Source of the DNA: Candidatus Falkowbacteria bacterium RIFOXYC2_FULL_48_21 | Lineage (GTDB): Bacteria > Patescibacteriota > Patescibacteriia > UBA11705 > JABHMO01 | NCBI GenBank assembly: GCA_001778275.1 | Contig: MFGM01000037.1 | Span: forward strand, 1 to 9,123 | DNA: 9,123 nt | Direction: 5' to 3' | Part shown: positions 1 to 5,293 of the stretch, piece after piece | How the letters are laid out: every line of letters starts with the position of its first letter | Position numbering within the stretch: the stretch's first letter is position 1 | Made by a program: the position numbers and the translations under genes | The notes under the pieces: model-generated | Told to the model about the DNA's origin: nothing | Seen by the model: only the letters and a program-made list of their open reading frames with translations | Databases searched by the model: none

Positions 1-554
1 AAAAACTGGCCGAACATTTTGATTGGGAATTATTTCAGGAACCGTTTCAAGAAAATCCGTATCTGGAAAATTATTATCAGGACATGGGCAAGTGGGCATT
101 TCACTGCGAAATGTTTTTCTTAAGTCGACGGTTGAAGGATCAACTGGCGATTATTAAAAGCGATAAATCCATCTTGCAAGACCGCTGTCTATATGAAGGC
201 GCGGAAGTTTTTGTGAAAAATCTTTTTCTCAACAATCACCTCGATGAACACGCGTGGTCAACTTACAATAACATTTATCAATCTCTCGTCACTCTCATGC
301 CCGCGCCAAACTTAATCATTTATCTGCGTTCCTCGACCGACCGCTGTTTCAACAACTTGAACAAACGCAACCGCGGCCTCGAGGCCGGCATAGAAAAAAA
401 TTATTTGGCCGACTTGAATAAACTTTACGAAGAGTGGATCTCGAACTTCAAACTTTGCCCTATCATTATCGCCGATGGTGACGCGAACGATTTCAAATAT
501 AACGATTGCGACTTCACCCGGCTATCCGAACAGATCGCAACCGCACTTAAATAA
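1..554 (+). CDS. Deoxynucleoside kinase, C-terminal part (5' end outside window)
   Basis: Phosphorylates deoxynucleosides with a nucleoside triphosphate in the cytoplasmic salvage pathway. The frame is open from base 3, giving 183 visible residues; the start and P-loop lie upstream of the window. Family signatures are in order. The substrate-site segment reads EPFQENPYLENYY (visible residues 13-25) followed by KWAFHCEMFFL. Residues 60-62 are DRC, where family members usually have DRS or ERS, followed by LYEGAEVF. A YLR strand and an arginine-rich LID (KRNRGLEAGI) follow, and then the helix LNKLYEEWI. This matches the dGK/dAK/dCK-type family (PF01712). Substrate preference cannot be told from this part. 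The gene ends 45 nt before a convergent gene, with a shared terminator between. The DRC variant is a conservative change and probably does not mean loss of function. Family assignment is firm; subtype is open. Confidence 0.9.
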   Translation, partial: KLAEHFDWELFQEPFQENPYLENYYQDMGKWAFHCEMFFLSRRLKDQLAIIKSDKSILQDRCLYEGAEVFVKNLFLNNHLDEHAWSTYNNIYQSLVTLMPAPNLIIYLRSSTDRCFNNLNKRNRGLEAGIEKNYLADLNKLYEEWISNFKLCPIIIADGDANDFKYNDCDFTRLSEQIATALK

Positions 555-569
555 TTTTCGAATGATAAA

Positions 570-598
570 ACCCCGCTTGATTCAGCGGGGTCGTTTTT
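570..598. terminator. Bidirectional intrinsic terminator between convergent genes
   Basis: ACCCCGCT (570-577) pairs with AGCGGGGT (584-591) around a 6-nt loop. A run of five T follows at 594-598 on the plus strand. The four A at 567-570 give a U-run on the minus strand. It sits between the kinase stop (554) and the stop of the minus-strand coiled-coil gene (600-602), so it can serve both. Confidence 0.85.
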
Positions 599-599
599 G

Positions 600-1466
600 T
601 TAGTGAAGCGGCAATGACTTCCACTGCTTGTCCAAACCAGTCCGCTCGTAGAGACGAACGTATGACGTGGTCTTCTCACTGCGCAGACTGCCGCGCAACA
701 ACTTCTGCGCCGCATAAAGATCGGGGAAGACGCCCTCATCGATCTCGATTTGCAAGAAACGGTACAAGTCGGGGCCAACCTTGAACTTTTCCGAAGTCAC
801 AAGGATAGCCTGGGTAATCTCGTAAAGCGCCTTCACCTTCGGGTCGGTCATTCCGGCCGCGGTACTGAATTGGTCAAAAAACCCCTGAATCTTGGCCTGC
901 GCCTGATAGGCCAGATCAGGCTGAACCCTCGTGATGTGATTCACCAACACCACCACGCGACGCAATCTGTCCGCGCTGTCAAATGTCACTTGCGTCTTCT
1001 TCTTACCGTCCGGTGCCACCAGCCGTTGAAACACGTGCGCGGACAAATACTTCTCGCGCTGTTCAAGCGCCTCGACCACGGTGTCGTTCAGACCGAAGAC
1101 TCGCGTCACAATGTCATCGAGTTCACGATCCGAATTCGCCATTTCAGAGGCCATGATTGCGATGTCTTTCTTGAGACTTTCAAGCTCCAATTCCTTGGAG
1201 CGCTTAGCATCTTCCACGGCCTGCTTTTTGGTCATCAACGCCAAATCTGCACCACTCCATGTCATGATGACCTTACGGAGCGACTCTGCCTTCTTGGTGA
1301 CCAAGCTCTTCAGACCACCCTGCTCCTCGGCGGCCGACTTGAAGCGCGCATAGCCCTTTTCCCAACGCGCTTGCAATGCCTTTTCTTCCTTGACCAGCTT
1401 TGCAATTTCTCCTTCGACTCTCTGAATCATCCGCAAAAGCACACTCTTCTTCTTTCCTTGCGTCAT
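600..1466 (-). CDS. Coiled-coil protein of unknown function (288 aa)
   Basis: I do not recognise the family. The N-terminal ~135 residues are strongly helical and charged, with heptad-like spacing (IQRVEGEIAKLVKEEKALQA, then KELELESLKKDI further on), consistent with a long coiled coil. The C-terminal half (about 150-288) looks like a compact helical domain with stretches such as ADRLRRVVVLVNHI and DLYRFLQIEIDEGVFPDLYA. There is no signal peptide or TM segment, so it is probably cytoplasmic. The start is well supported: an AGGAGG ribosome-binding site (plus-strand CCTCCT at 1472-1477) lies 5 nt upstream of the ATG, and a good promoter lies at 1553-1581. The gene stands alone, divergent from the 93-aa small-protein gene and convergent with the kinase. 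It could be structural or a scaffold; no catalytic motif is visible. Confidence 0.85.
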   Translation of the reverse strand: MTQGKKKSVLLRMIQRVEGEIAKLVKEEKALQARWEKGYARFKSAAEEQGGLKSLVTKKAESLRKVIMTWSGADLALMTKKQAVEDAKRSKELELESLKKDIAIMASEMANSDRELDDIVTRVFGLNDTVVEALEQREKYLSAHVFQRLVAPDGKKKTQVTFDSADRLRRVVVLVNHITRVQPDLAYQAQAKIQGFFDQFSTAAGMTDPKVKALYEITQAILVTSEKFKVGPDLYRFLQIEIDEGVFPDLYAAQKLLRGSLRSEKTTSYVRLYERTGLDKQWKSLPLH

Positions 1467-1552
1467 GGTTTCCTCCTAGTTGACGCGTTGAACATAGAAC
1501 TGACCACACACAAACTTATCTAAAATTAAAACAAAAAGCAAGTCGAAAGAAC

Positions 1553-1581
1553 ATGATAGCAAAGAAAAACGAGCGTGTCAA
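1553..1581 (-). promoter_or_regulatory. Sigma-70-type promoter for the coiled-coil gene
   Basis: On the minus strand TTGACA (plus-strand 1576-1581) is followed after exactly 17 nt by TATCAT (plus-strand 1553-1558). The predicted start is near 1546, giving a leader of about 80 nt before the ATG at 1466. Confidence 0.8.
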
Positions 1582-1601
1582 GAGAGGGGCGACCGAAATT
1601 A

Positions 1602-1625
1602 GGTAATTGGGAAATTGTGTAATTG
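1602..1625. repeat. Three tandem 8-nt units between divergent promoters
   Basis: GGTAATTG, GGAAATTG and TGTAATTG follow each other without spacers, with the core (A/T)AATTG. They lie between the two divergent promoters. This may be a small version of the short-period repeats found in the other gaps, or an AT-rich regulator site. Confidence 0.5.
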
Positions 1626-1650
1626 AAAAAAATGGAAGGCACGGCAAGGC

Positions 1651-1678
1651 TTGACAAAATCACACTTTCCATTAAAAT
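1651..1678 (+). promoter_or_regulatory. Sigma-70-type promoter for the small membrane protein
   Basis: TTGACA (1651-1656) is followed after 16 nt by TAAAAT (1673-1678), a perfect -35 and a 5/6 -10. The predicted start is near 1685, about 43 nt before the ATG at 1728. This supports the internal start at 1728 over the ATG at 1623, which lies upstream of the promoter. Confidence 0.8.
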
Positions 1679-1727
1679 ACAGTCACCACATTATTTTCGC
1701 TATTTCATTGAACAAGGGAGGTGCGCT

Positions 1728-2009
1728 ATGTGGGGATACGTCGTTGTGCTCTTGATTGGTTTTCTGCTAGGGAAAAACAAGGACGGCCTGTCCGAGGCGC
1801 TGAATGACCCGGAAAAGTTCATGGAGGCTTTCAAGGCCGCCTACAAGAACAAGATGAAGGAAACAACCGCTTGGCTGCTCGTAGCCAAGAAGCGCGGCCC
1901 GGACTCACTCAAGCAGGCTTGGGCCAAGATCAAGGCGGACGTTCAGGCCGAGTACGACAAGCAAGCCGCCGCGGGAAAAAAGCCGGCGGAGAAAAAGGCG
2001 AAGAAGTAA
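1728..2009 (+). CDS. Small single-TM protein with lysine-rich tail (93 aa)
   Basis: Start chosen at 1728 because AAGGGAGGTG (1714-1723) is a strong ribosome-binding site just upstream and the promoter lies at 1651-1678. The in-frame ATG at 1623 precedes the promoter and has no such site. Residues 2-15 (WGYVVVLLIGFLLG) form one short hydrophobic segment that could be a membrane anchor. The rest is helical and charged (DPEKFMEAFKAAYKNKMKE, then AWAKIKADVQAEYDKQAA). The last ~16 residues are rich in Lys and Ala, ending in KKAKK. I do not recognise a family. It may be an inner-membrane protein with a cytoplasmic helical tail that could contact nucleic acid or acidic partners (inference). It is followed by its own terminator, so it is probably monocistronic. 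The VIT/vWA gene next on the same strand has separate signals. Confidence 0.8.
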   Translation: MWGYVVVLLIGFLLGKNKDGLSEALNDPEKFMEAFKAAYKNKMKETTAWLLVAKKRGPDSLKQAWAKIKADVQAEYDKQAAAGKKPAEKKAKK

Positions 2010-2018
2010 GTTACATAT

Positions 2019-2048
2019 GCCCCCGCCCATCATTGGGTTGGGGCGTTT
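2019..2048 (+). terminator. Terminator of the small membrane protein gene
   Basis: GCCCC (2019-2023) pairs with GGGGC (2040-2044). After a mismatch and a possible G-U pair, CCCA (2026-2029) pairs with TGGG (2034-2037) around a 4-nt loop. A short T stretch (GTTTAT) follows. The same hairpin design, followed by the same 30 nt (2040-2069), recurs at 4574-4625 behind the VIT/vWA gene. Confidence 0.7.
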
Positions 2049-2054
2049 ATAATT

Positions 2055-2182
2055 AGGGGCAAAGGGCAAGGGGCAAGGAGCAAAGAAAGAATTAGGCTCA
2101 AAGAATAAGGGTAAAAGATATTTCAATGTCTTTTCCTTTGACCTATCTTTGCCCTTTGACCCTTGCCCTTTGCTCTTCCCCG
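2055..2182. repeat. Heptamer inverted repeat (GGGCAAR units), cassette copy A
   Basis: The left arm is made of 7-nt units of the type GGGCAAA / GGGCAAG / GAGCAAA (2056-2086). The right arm carries the reverse orientation (TTTGCCC, TTTGACC, CTTGCCC; 2146-2182). By eye 2059-2086 and 2146-2173 are inverted copies matching at about 25 of 28 positions. A smaller stem (AAAAGA at 2113-2118 with TCTTTT at 2129-2134) lies between, so the whole could fold as one long hairpin. No ORF of note lies inside. Confidence 0.75.
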
Positions 2183-2197
2183 CCATAGGCGGGGCTA

Positions 2198-2226
2198 TTG
2201 ACTTTCCCGAGGATATTTTGTAAGCT
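2198..2226 (+). promoter_or_regulatory. Probable promoter of the VIT/vWA gene
   Basis: TTGACT (2198-2203) is followed after 17 nt by TAAGCT (2221-2226). The -35 is good and the -10 keeps the three most conserved positions. The -35 context GGCTATTGACTTT is identical to that of the stronger promoter at 4821-4849, with the same spacing. This supports it despite the weak -10. Confidence 0.55.
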
Positions 2227-2258
2227 AACCTAAACCTCAAATCGAGGCTTAGTTTTTT
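2221..2258 (+). promoter_or_regulatory. Terminator-like hairpin in the VIT/vWA leader
   Basis: TAAGC (2221-2225) can pair with GCTTA (2247-2251), with CCTC (2235-2238) and GAGG (2244-2247) as a competing inner stem. Six T follow at 2253-2258. It lies between the promoter and the AAGGAGG ribosome-binding site (2273-2279). It could be an attenuator or the end of an upstream transcript. The stem is short, so it may also be chance. Confidence 0.35.
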
Positions 2259-2284
2259 GACAATGCCAGAACAAGGAGGCAAAC

Positions 2285-4561
2285 ATGGCAAAAGAATACA
2301 AAGGTTTGGAAAATTCTCCGGAAAGTTCAGCAGAATTAGAGCCGCACATTCCCGATCTGCCACTTGAGCAGATCAACATCAGGGCAAACGTGAATGGCAC
2401 GCAAGCGGATGTTTCCATTGGCCAGCACTTTGGCAACAAAGCGCAAAAACCGGTGGAAGCGATCTACACATTTCCGATGGTGGACGAAGCCAGCGTGGTT
2501 GCTGTCTCGATGAAAATCGGCGACAAAACAGTCCAAGCAGAACTGCGCGAAAAAGAAGAAGCGCGCCACGAGTACGAAGAAGCGCGCGATGAAGGACAAC
2601 ACGCATCGTTGACCGAACAAGAACGTCCGAACATTTTCACCATGAGCGTGGCCGGCATTGAGCCGGGTGAGACGATTGATGTTGAAACAAAGTACATCGC
2701 ACCGGTGCCATGGCAAGGCGAGGGCGGAAGACTTTCATTTCCGCTCGTGGTGGCCCCGCGGTTCATCCCCGGCAAGCCGCTTGACCGCGAGCCAGACGGC
2801 GGTGGTTGGTCGCCGGATACAGACGTTGTGACCGATGCAAGCAAGATCACGCCGAAGGTGGTTAGCGCGGTCAACTACTTCGCCAATCTCGAACTGAACC
2901 TGACCCCCGGCTTCCCGGCCAAAGTCAGCTCTCCTTCGCACCCGGAATTCATTCCCGCGAAAGAACTGGCCGCCGGCGAAACCTACACGGTAAAGGTGGA
3001 AAAACTGCGCTGTGACCGCGACATCGTGATTGTGTACGAAACCACGGCCAAAAAGCCGGAGCTTTCCGTTGGACAAACAACCTTCACCGACAAGGACGGC
3101 AATTCGGAAAAATTCGCCGTGCTGGAAATCACCACGGCCAAGGGACAAGCGCCGACCAATCCGATTGACGTGGTATTCCTGCTTGATGATTCCGGTAGTA
3201 TGCGCGGAGCAAAGTGCGAAGGGTTGAAAAAAATATCCAAAGACTTGCTCGGCAAGCTGAAGGCTTTTCAGCGAGCGGTGCAGGCCGGCATCATCATGTT
3301 CGATACAGAGCCGACCGTGCTTTGCGGGCTCTCTCCGATTGGAGAAAATCACGTCAGTTGCATAGACAAAATTGCCGGCCGCGGACAAACGTATCTTGGC
3401 CGAGCGTTGAACACCGCATTTGACATGCTACGAAAATGCGACAAGAACCACGAACGTTGCATTGTCGTGGTTTGCGACGGAGCCACGGAGGACACTGTTC
3501 ACAATTGCAAAGAAGGCATCCACGTTCACACGATCGGCATCGATACCGCCGTAAACAGCACTTTACTGAAGGAGTTGGCGGAAGAGGCTGGTGGCCAATC
3601 GGAATTCGTTCTGCCCGGCGAAGACTTTGCCGGCGTGGTGAATCGCATGGCCGCGCTAGTATCAGGACCGGTGATACGCAACGTGGAAATCAAGGGGCTA
3701 CCGAAAGATGCCGAAGTTGTCGGTCTTGGCGATCTTTTCGCCAACCGACCACTGACCCTGGCGGTAAAACTGGGAGCGGAAGCGCTGTCCGGATTCTCCG
3801 TTCACGGTGAAGGCGTGGATGGCGGCCAGTATGAATGGCCGGTCAGCTTTGAAAACGCGCCGGTCGTTGATTTCGGCGCGCGACTCTGGGCCAAGATGAA
3901 GATGCGCACTTTGCAAAAAGACAGCGAAATCACATCCATGTCCTTGCGTTACGGCATGCTGGCGAAAACCACGGCCTTCGTAGCTGTGATGCTGAAGGAA
4001 AAGCCGGGCGAAAAACCAGAGCGCGTGGACATTCCAGTGCTCCTGCCGCACACGTGGGACTATGACGCTGTGTTTGGGAAAGCCCAAGGATCTATTCTGT
4101 ATCGCCACGCCAACTGCTGCAACAGCGTGGATCAGGTTAGCTTCCTCGGTCTGTCTGCAAGCTCCCTCGGAGACGTGCAGCACCTCACAGGCTTTGAGGA
4201 GCCTCAATTCGACTACGATGAGCCACACAAAGAAATCGCAATCCGCAAAACACAAGAAAAAACCGTCGCGGAAATAATCAAGCTGGCGGAAGAAGTTCTC
4301 GCTCTGGCCAAGCGAGACCGCACTGGCGATGCCGTCAAACGGTTATCGGAAGAATTCATAGCCGTCATCATGGCGGCCGAAAGGGATAATTTCGATGGTT
4401 GGACCGACCTCGAAAAAGCCCAGGTGTTCCTGATAATGGCAGAACTGTCAAAAAACGGGGTATCATTATACATTCATACAGCTCTGAAGTCCAAACCGTC
4501 CAAAGCTGATGCCCATGACTTGTGGGTCAAAGCCATGAGCCTGCTCGGCACGGCCACGTAA
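2285..4561 (+). CDS. VIT domain + von Willebrand factor A domain protein (758 aa)
   Basis: The architecture resembles inter-alpha-trypsin-inhibitor heavy chains and bacterial VIT/vWA proteins. The VIT domain spans about residues 18-160, including VEAIYTFPM, the helix LREKEEARHEYEEARDEG and a closing FPLVVAPRFIPG. The vWA domain spans about 292-465 with a complete metal-ion-dependent adhesion site: DDSGS at 301-305 (D301, S303, S305), T369 in GRGQTYLG, and D398 in CDGATED. A later segment, SLRYGMLAKTTAFVAV (about 553-568), is the conserved LSLRYGL-type motif of this family. A helical C-terminal region ends the protein. There is no signal peptide or TM segment, so it is probably cytoplasmic; family roles are protein-protein contacts and complex assembly through a bound divalent metal. 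About ten cysteines cluster in and after the vWA domain. The start is fixed by AAGGAGG 5 nt upstream. The substrate or partner is unknown, and no MoxR-type ATPase lies beside it. Confidence 0.93.
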   Translation: MAKEYKGLENSPESSAELEPHIPDLPLEQINIRANVNGTQADVSIGQHFGNKAQKPVEAIYTFPMVDEASVVAVSMKIGDKTVQAELREKEEARHEYEEARDEGQHASLTEQERPNIFTMSVAGIEPGETIDVETKYIAPVPWQGEGGRLSFPLVVAPRFIPGKPLDREPDGGGWSPDTDVVTDASKITPKVVSAVNYFANLELNLTPGFPAKVSSPSHPEFIPAKELAAGETYTVKVEKLRCDRDIVIVYETTAKKPELSVGQTTFTDKDGNSEKFAVLEITTAKGQAPTNPIDVVFLLDDSGSMRGAKCEGLKKISKDLLGKLKAFQRAVQAGIIMFDTEPTVLCGLSPIGENHVSCIDKIAGRGQTYLGRALNTAFDMLRKCDKNHERCIVVVCDGATEDTVHNCKEGIHVHTIGIDTAVNSTLLKELAEEAGGQSEFVLPGEDFAGVVNRMAALVSGPVIRNVEIKGLPKDAEVVGLGDLFANRPLTLAVKLGAEALSGFSVHGEGVDGGQYEWPVSFENAPVVDFGARLWAKMKMRTLQKDSEITSMSLRYGMLAKTTAFVAVMLKEKPGEKPERVDIPVLLPHTWDYDAVFGKAQGSILYRHANCCNSVDQVSFLGLSASSLGDVQHLTGFEEPQFDYDEPHKEIAIRKTQEKTVAEIIKLAEEVLALAKRDRTGDAVKRLSEEFIAVIMAAERDNFDGWTDLEKAQVFLIMAELSKNGVSLYIHTALKSKPSKADAHDLWVKAMSLLGTAT

Positions 4562-4573
4562 TTTTTTAACATA

Positions 4574-4608
4574 CGCCCCCGTCCTTCATTGGATAGGGGC
4601 GTTTATAA
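4574..4608 (+). terminator. Terminator of the VIT/vWA gene
   Basis: CGCCCC (4574-4579) pairs with GGGGCG (4596-4601). TCC (4582-4584) pairs with GGA (4591-4593) nearer the loop, and GTTTAT follows. Together with the preceding ACATACGCCCCCG it parallels the terminator at 2019-2048. The 30 nt at 4596-4625 are identical to 2040-2069. Confidence 0.7.
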
Positions 4609-4610
4609 TT

Positions 4611-4800
4611 AGGGGCAAAGGGCAAAAATAGGGATAAAATCAAAAATTAAAATAAAAAAACATGGAGAACGAATAAGCCACCATAATAATATGCGAGTTA
4701 AGCCGGCACCGGATGATAATTTTCCTTTGGATAAATAATTTTGATTCTTCAATTTCTCGTTTTATGTTTGTTTTTGCCCTTTGACCTTTGCCCCTTGCCC
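4611..4800. repeat. Heptamer inverted repeat, cassette copy B
   Basis: This opens like copy A (GGGGCAAAGGGCAA), then becomes A-rich. It closes with the reverse-oriented units TTTGCCCTTTGACC (4773-4786, identical to 2148-2161) and CTTGCCC. AAAGGGCAAAAA (4617-4628) has a perfect inverted partner at 4771-4782. The middle (about 4630-4770) is AT-rich and holds only tiny ORFs, the longest noticed being 15 codons. I see no gene in it. Confidence 0.7.
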
Positions 4801-4820
4801 TTCCTTGCTACGCGAGGCTA

Positions 4821-4849
4821 TTGACTTTTGAAAAAATGTTTGCTATAAT
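4821..4849 (+). promoter_or_regulatory. Near-consensus sigma-70 promoter
   Basis: TTGACT (4821-4826), a 17-nt spacer and TATAAT (4844-4849). This is the best promoter in the window. The predicted start is near 4856. The first gene downstream is the small glycyl-radical domain gene at 5008, so the transcript would have a leader of about 150 nt containing two structured elements. Confidence 0.85.
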
Positions 4850-4865
4850 GCTGTTGTGGATATCG

Positions 4866-4906
4866 AAAAGGGGTGTCTTTCCTGAAAGGCGCTCCTTTTA
4901 TTTGTT
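4866..4906 (+). terminator. Strong leader hairpin with U-rich tail (attenuator or short RNA end)
   Basis: AAAAGGGGTGTCTTT (4866-4880) pairs throughout with 4885-4899, 15 bp including three G-U pairs, around a CCTG tetraloop. TTTTATTTGTT (4896-4906) follows and overlaps the 3' arm. It has the form of an intrinsic terminator only about 10 nt after the predicted start of a strong promoter. RNA polymerase would then release a roughly 50-nt RNA unless termination is relieved. It could be an attenuator for the downstream gene, a small RNA of its own, or a 5'-stabilising hairpin. Confidence 0.6.
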
Positions 4907-4913
4907 AAATTGC

Positions 4914-4996
4914 GCTACAAGATTACAAGATACTTTACAGATATACAGATAACGCAATTATCTTGAGTATCTCTAAGATATCTTGTAATCTGTAGC
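4914..4996. repeat. Long imperfect inverted repeat in the leader of the glycyl-radical gene
   Basis: 4914-4932 (GCTACAAGATTACAAGATA) matches the reverse complement of 4979-4996 with one extra A. Pairing continues inward with interruptions (TACAGATATACAGATA against TATCTTGAGTATCTC). The left arm itself is made of roughly 8-nt units (AAGATTAC, AAGATACT, TTACAGAT, ATACAGAT). AATTGCG (4908-4914) could instead pair with CGCAATT (4953-4959), an alternative that competes with the long stem. It ends 11 nt before the ATG of the next gene. Confidence 0.7.
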
Positions 4997-5007
4997 ACCT
5001 CAATCAT

Positions 5008-5166
5008 ATGACAGATGAAAAATTACAATCAAAAAGACAAAGATGCGAAATTTATTCCCGTGTGGTAGGCTATTTAAGTCCGGTTCACAGATGGAACAAC
5101 GGCAAAAAGTCGGAATTTCATGACAGAAGGCCGTTCATGGTAATGGCTAGGGGAACAAGCATTTAA
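5008..5166 (+). CDS. Stand-alone NrdD-type glycyl-radical domain protein (52 aa)
   Basis: The translation from the ATG at 5008 contains RCEIYSRVVGYL (residues 12-23), then WNNGKKSEF (29-37) and HDRRPF. This is the C-terminal signature of anaerobic (class III) ribonucleoside-triphosphate reductase NrdD. The glycine of RVxGY carries the stable glycyl radical needed for ribonucleotide reduction; here it would be Gly21. The rest of NrdD (about 600-700 residues) is absent: an in-frame TAG at 4993-4995 lies five codons upstream of the ATG, and the sequence before that is repeat. The catalytic barrel is therefore missing, and the product may be a spare radical domain in the manner of GrcA/YfiD, a divided subunit, or a relic. 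A strong promoter lies at 4821-4849 with two structured leader elements. No clear ribosome-binding site is visible. The domain match is confident; the function is open. Confidence 0.8.
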   Translation: MTDEKLQSKRQRCEIYSRVVGYLSPVHRWNNGKKSEFHDRRPFMVMARGTSI

Positions 5167-5171
5167 TCATG

Positions 5172-5195
5172 TTAACCGGTTAATCGCGTTAATCA
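5172..5195. repeat. GTTAAYC short repeat with a 12-bp palindrome
   Basis: GTTAACC, GTTAATC and GTTAATC are spaced 8-9 nt apart just after the glycyl-radical gene stop. The first two form the perfect palindrome TTAACCGGTTAA (5172-5183). It sits immediately upstream of the -10 at 5210-5215, so it could be an operator, or simply another of the short-period repeats. Confidence 0.5.
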
Positions 5196-5215
5196 GGAAA
5201 ACCGACGAATATAAT
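5189..5215 (+). promoter_or_regulatory. Possible promoter of the SpoIID-like gene
   Basis: A perfect TATAAT lies at 5210-5215. The best -35 is poor (TTAATC at 5189-5194, 15-nt spacer). The predicted start near 5222 would give a 72-nt leader before the ATG at 5294. Confidence 0.4.
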
Positions 5216-5293
5216 CGTATTTTCATTTCTGCCTTTTTGCCCTATTGCCTTTTTACGACCTCCTTCCGCCTTCTTTCGACCCATCACTATTTT

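Noticed and set aside
750..1523. 257-codon plus-strand ORF
   Set aside because: Antisense to the coiled-coil gene, which has its own promoter and Shine-Dalgarno; the translation (many His, Leu, Arg) has no family features.
1623..1727. 35-codon N-terminal extension of the 93-aa protein
   Set aside because: The promoter at 1651-1678 lies inside it, and the ribosome-binding site at 1714-1723 points to 1728.
2048..2053. TATAAT just after the terminator (also at 4604-4609)
   Set aside because: No -35 at a suitable distance; it is part of the terminator tail shared by both cassettes.
2735..3388. 217-codon minus-strand ORF, and 3698-4255 likewise
   Set aside because: Both lie wholly inside the VIT/vWA gene on the opposite strand and are shadows of its codon bias.
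4691..4738. 15-codon ORF in the cassette copy B spacer
   Set aside because: Too short to support, no ribosome-binding site, and in the variable middle of a repeat cassette.
4936..4951. NrdR-box-like sequence ahead of the glycyl-radical gene
   Set aside because: TACAGATATACAGAT is AT-rich but lacks the symmetric ACA...TGT form of NrdR boxes; it is better explained as a repeat arm.
5237..5293. TTG start extending the SpoIID-like protein by 19 residues
   Set aside because: The stretch is CT-rich repeat-like sequence and has no ribosome-binding site; the ATG at 5294 is a plainer start.
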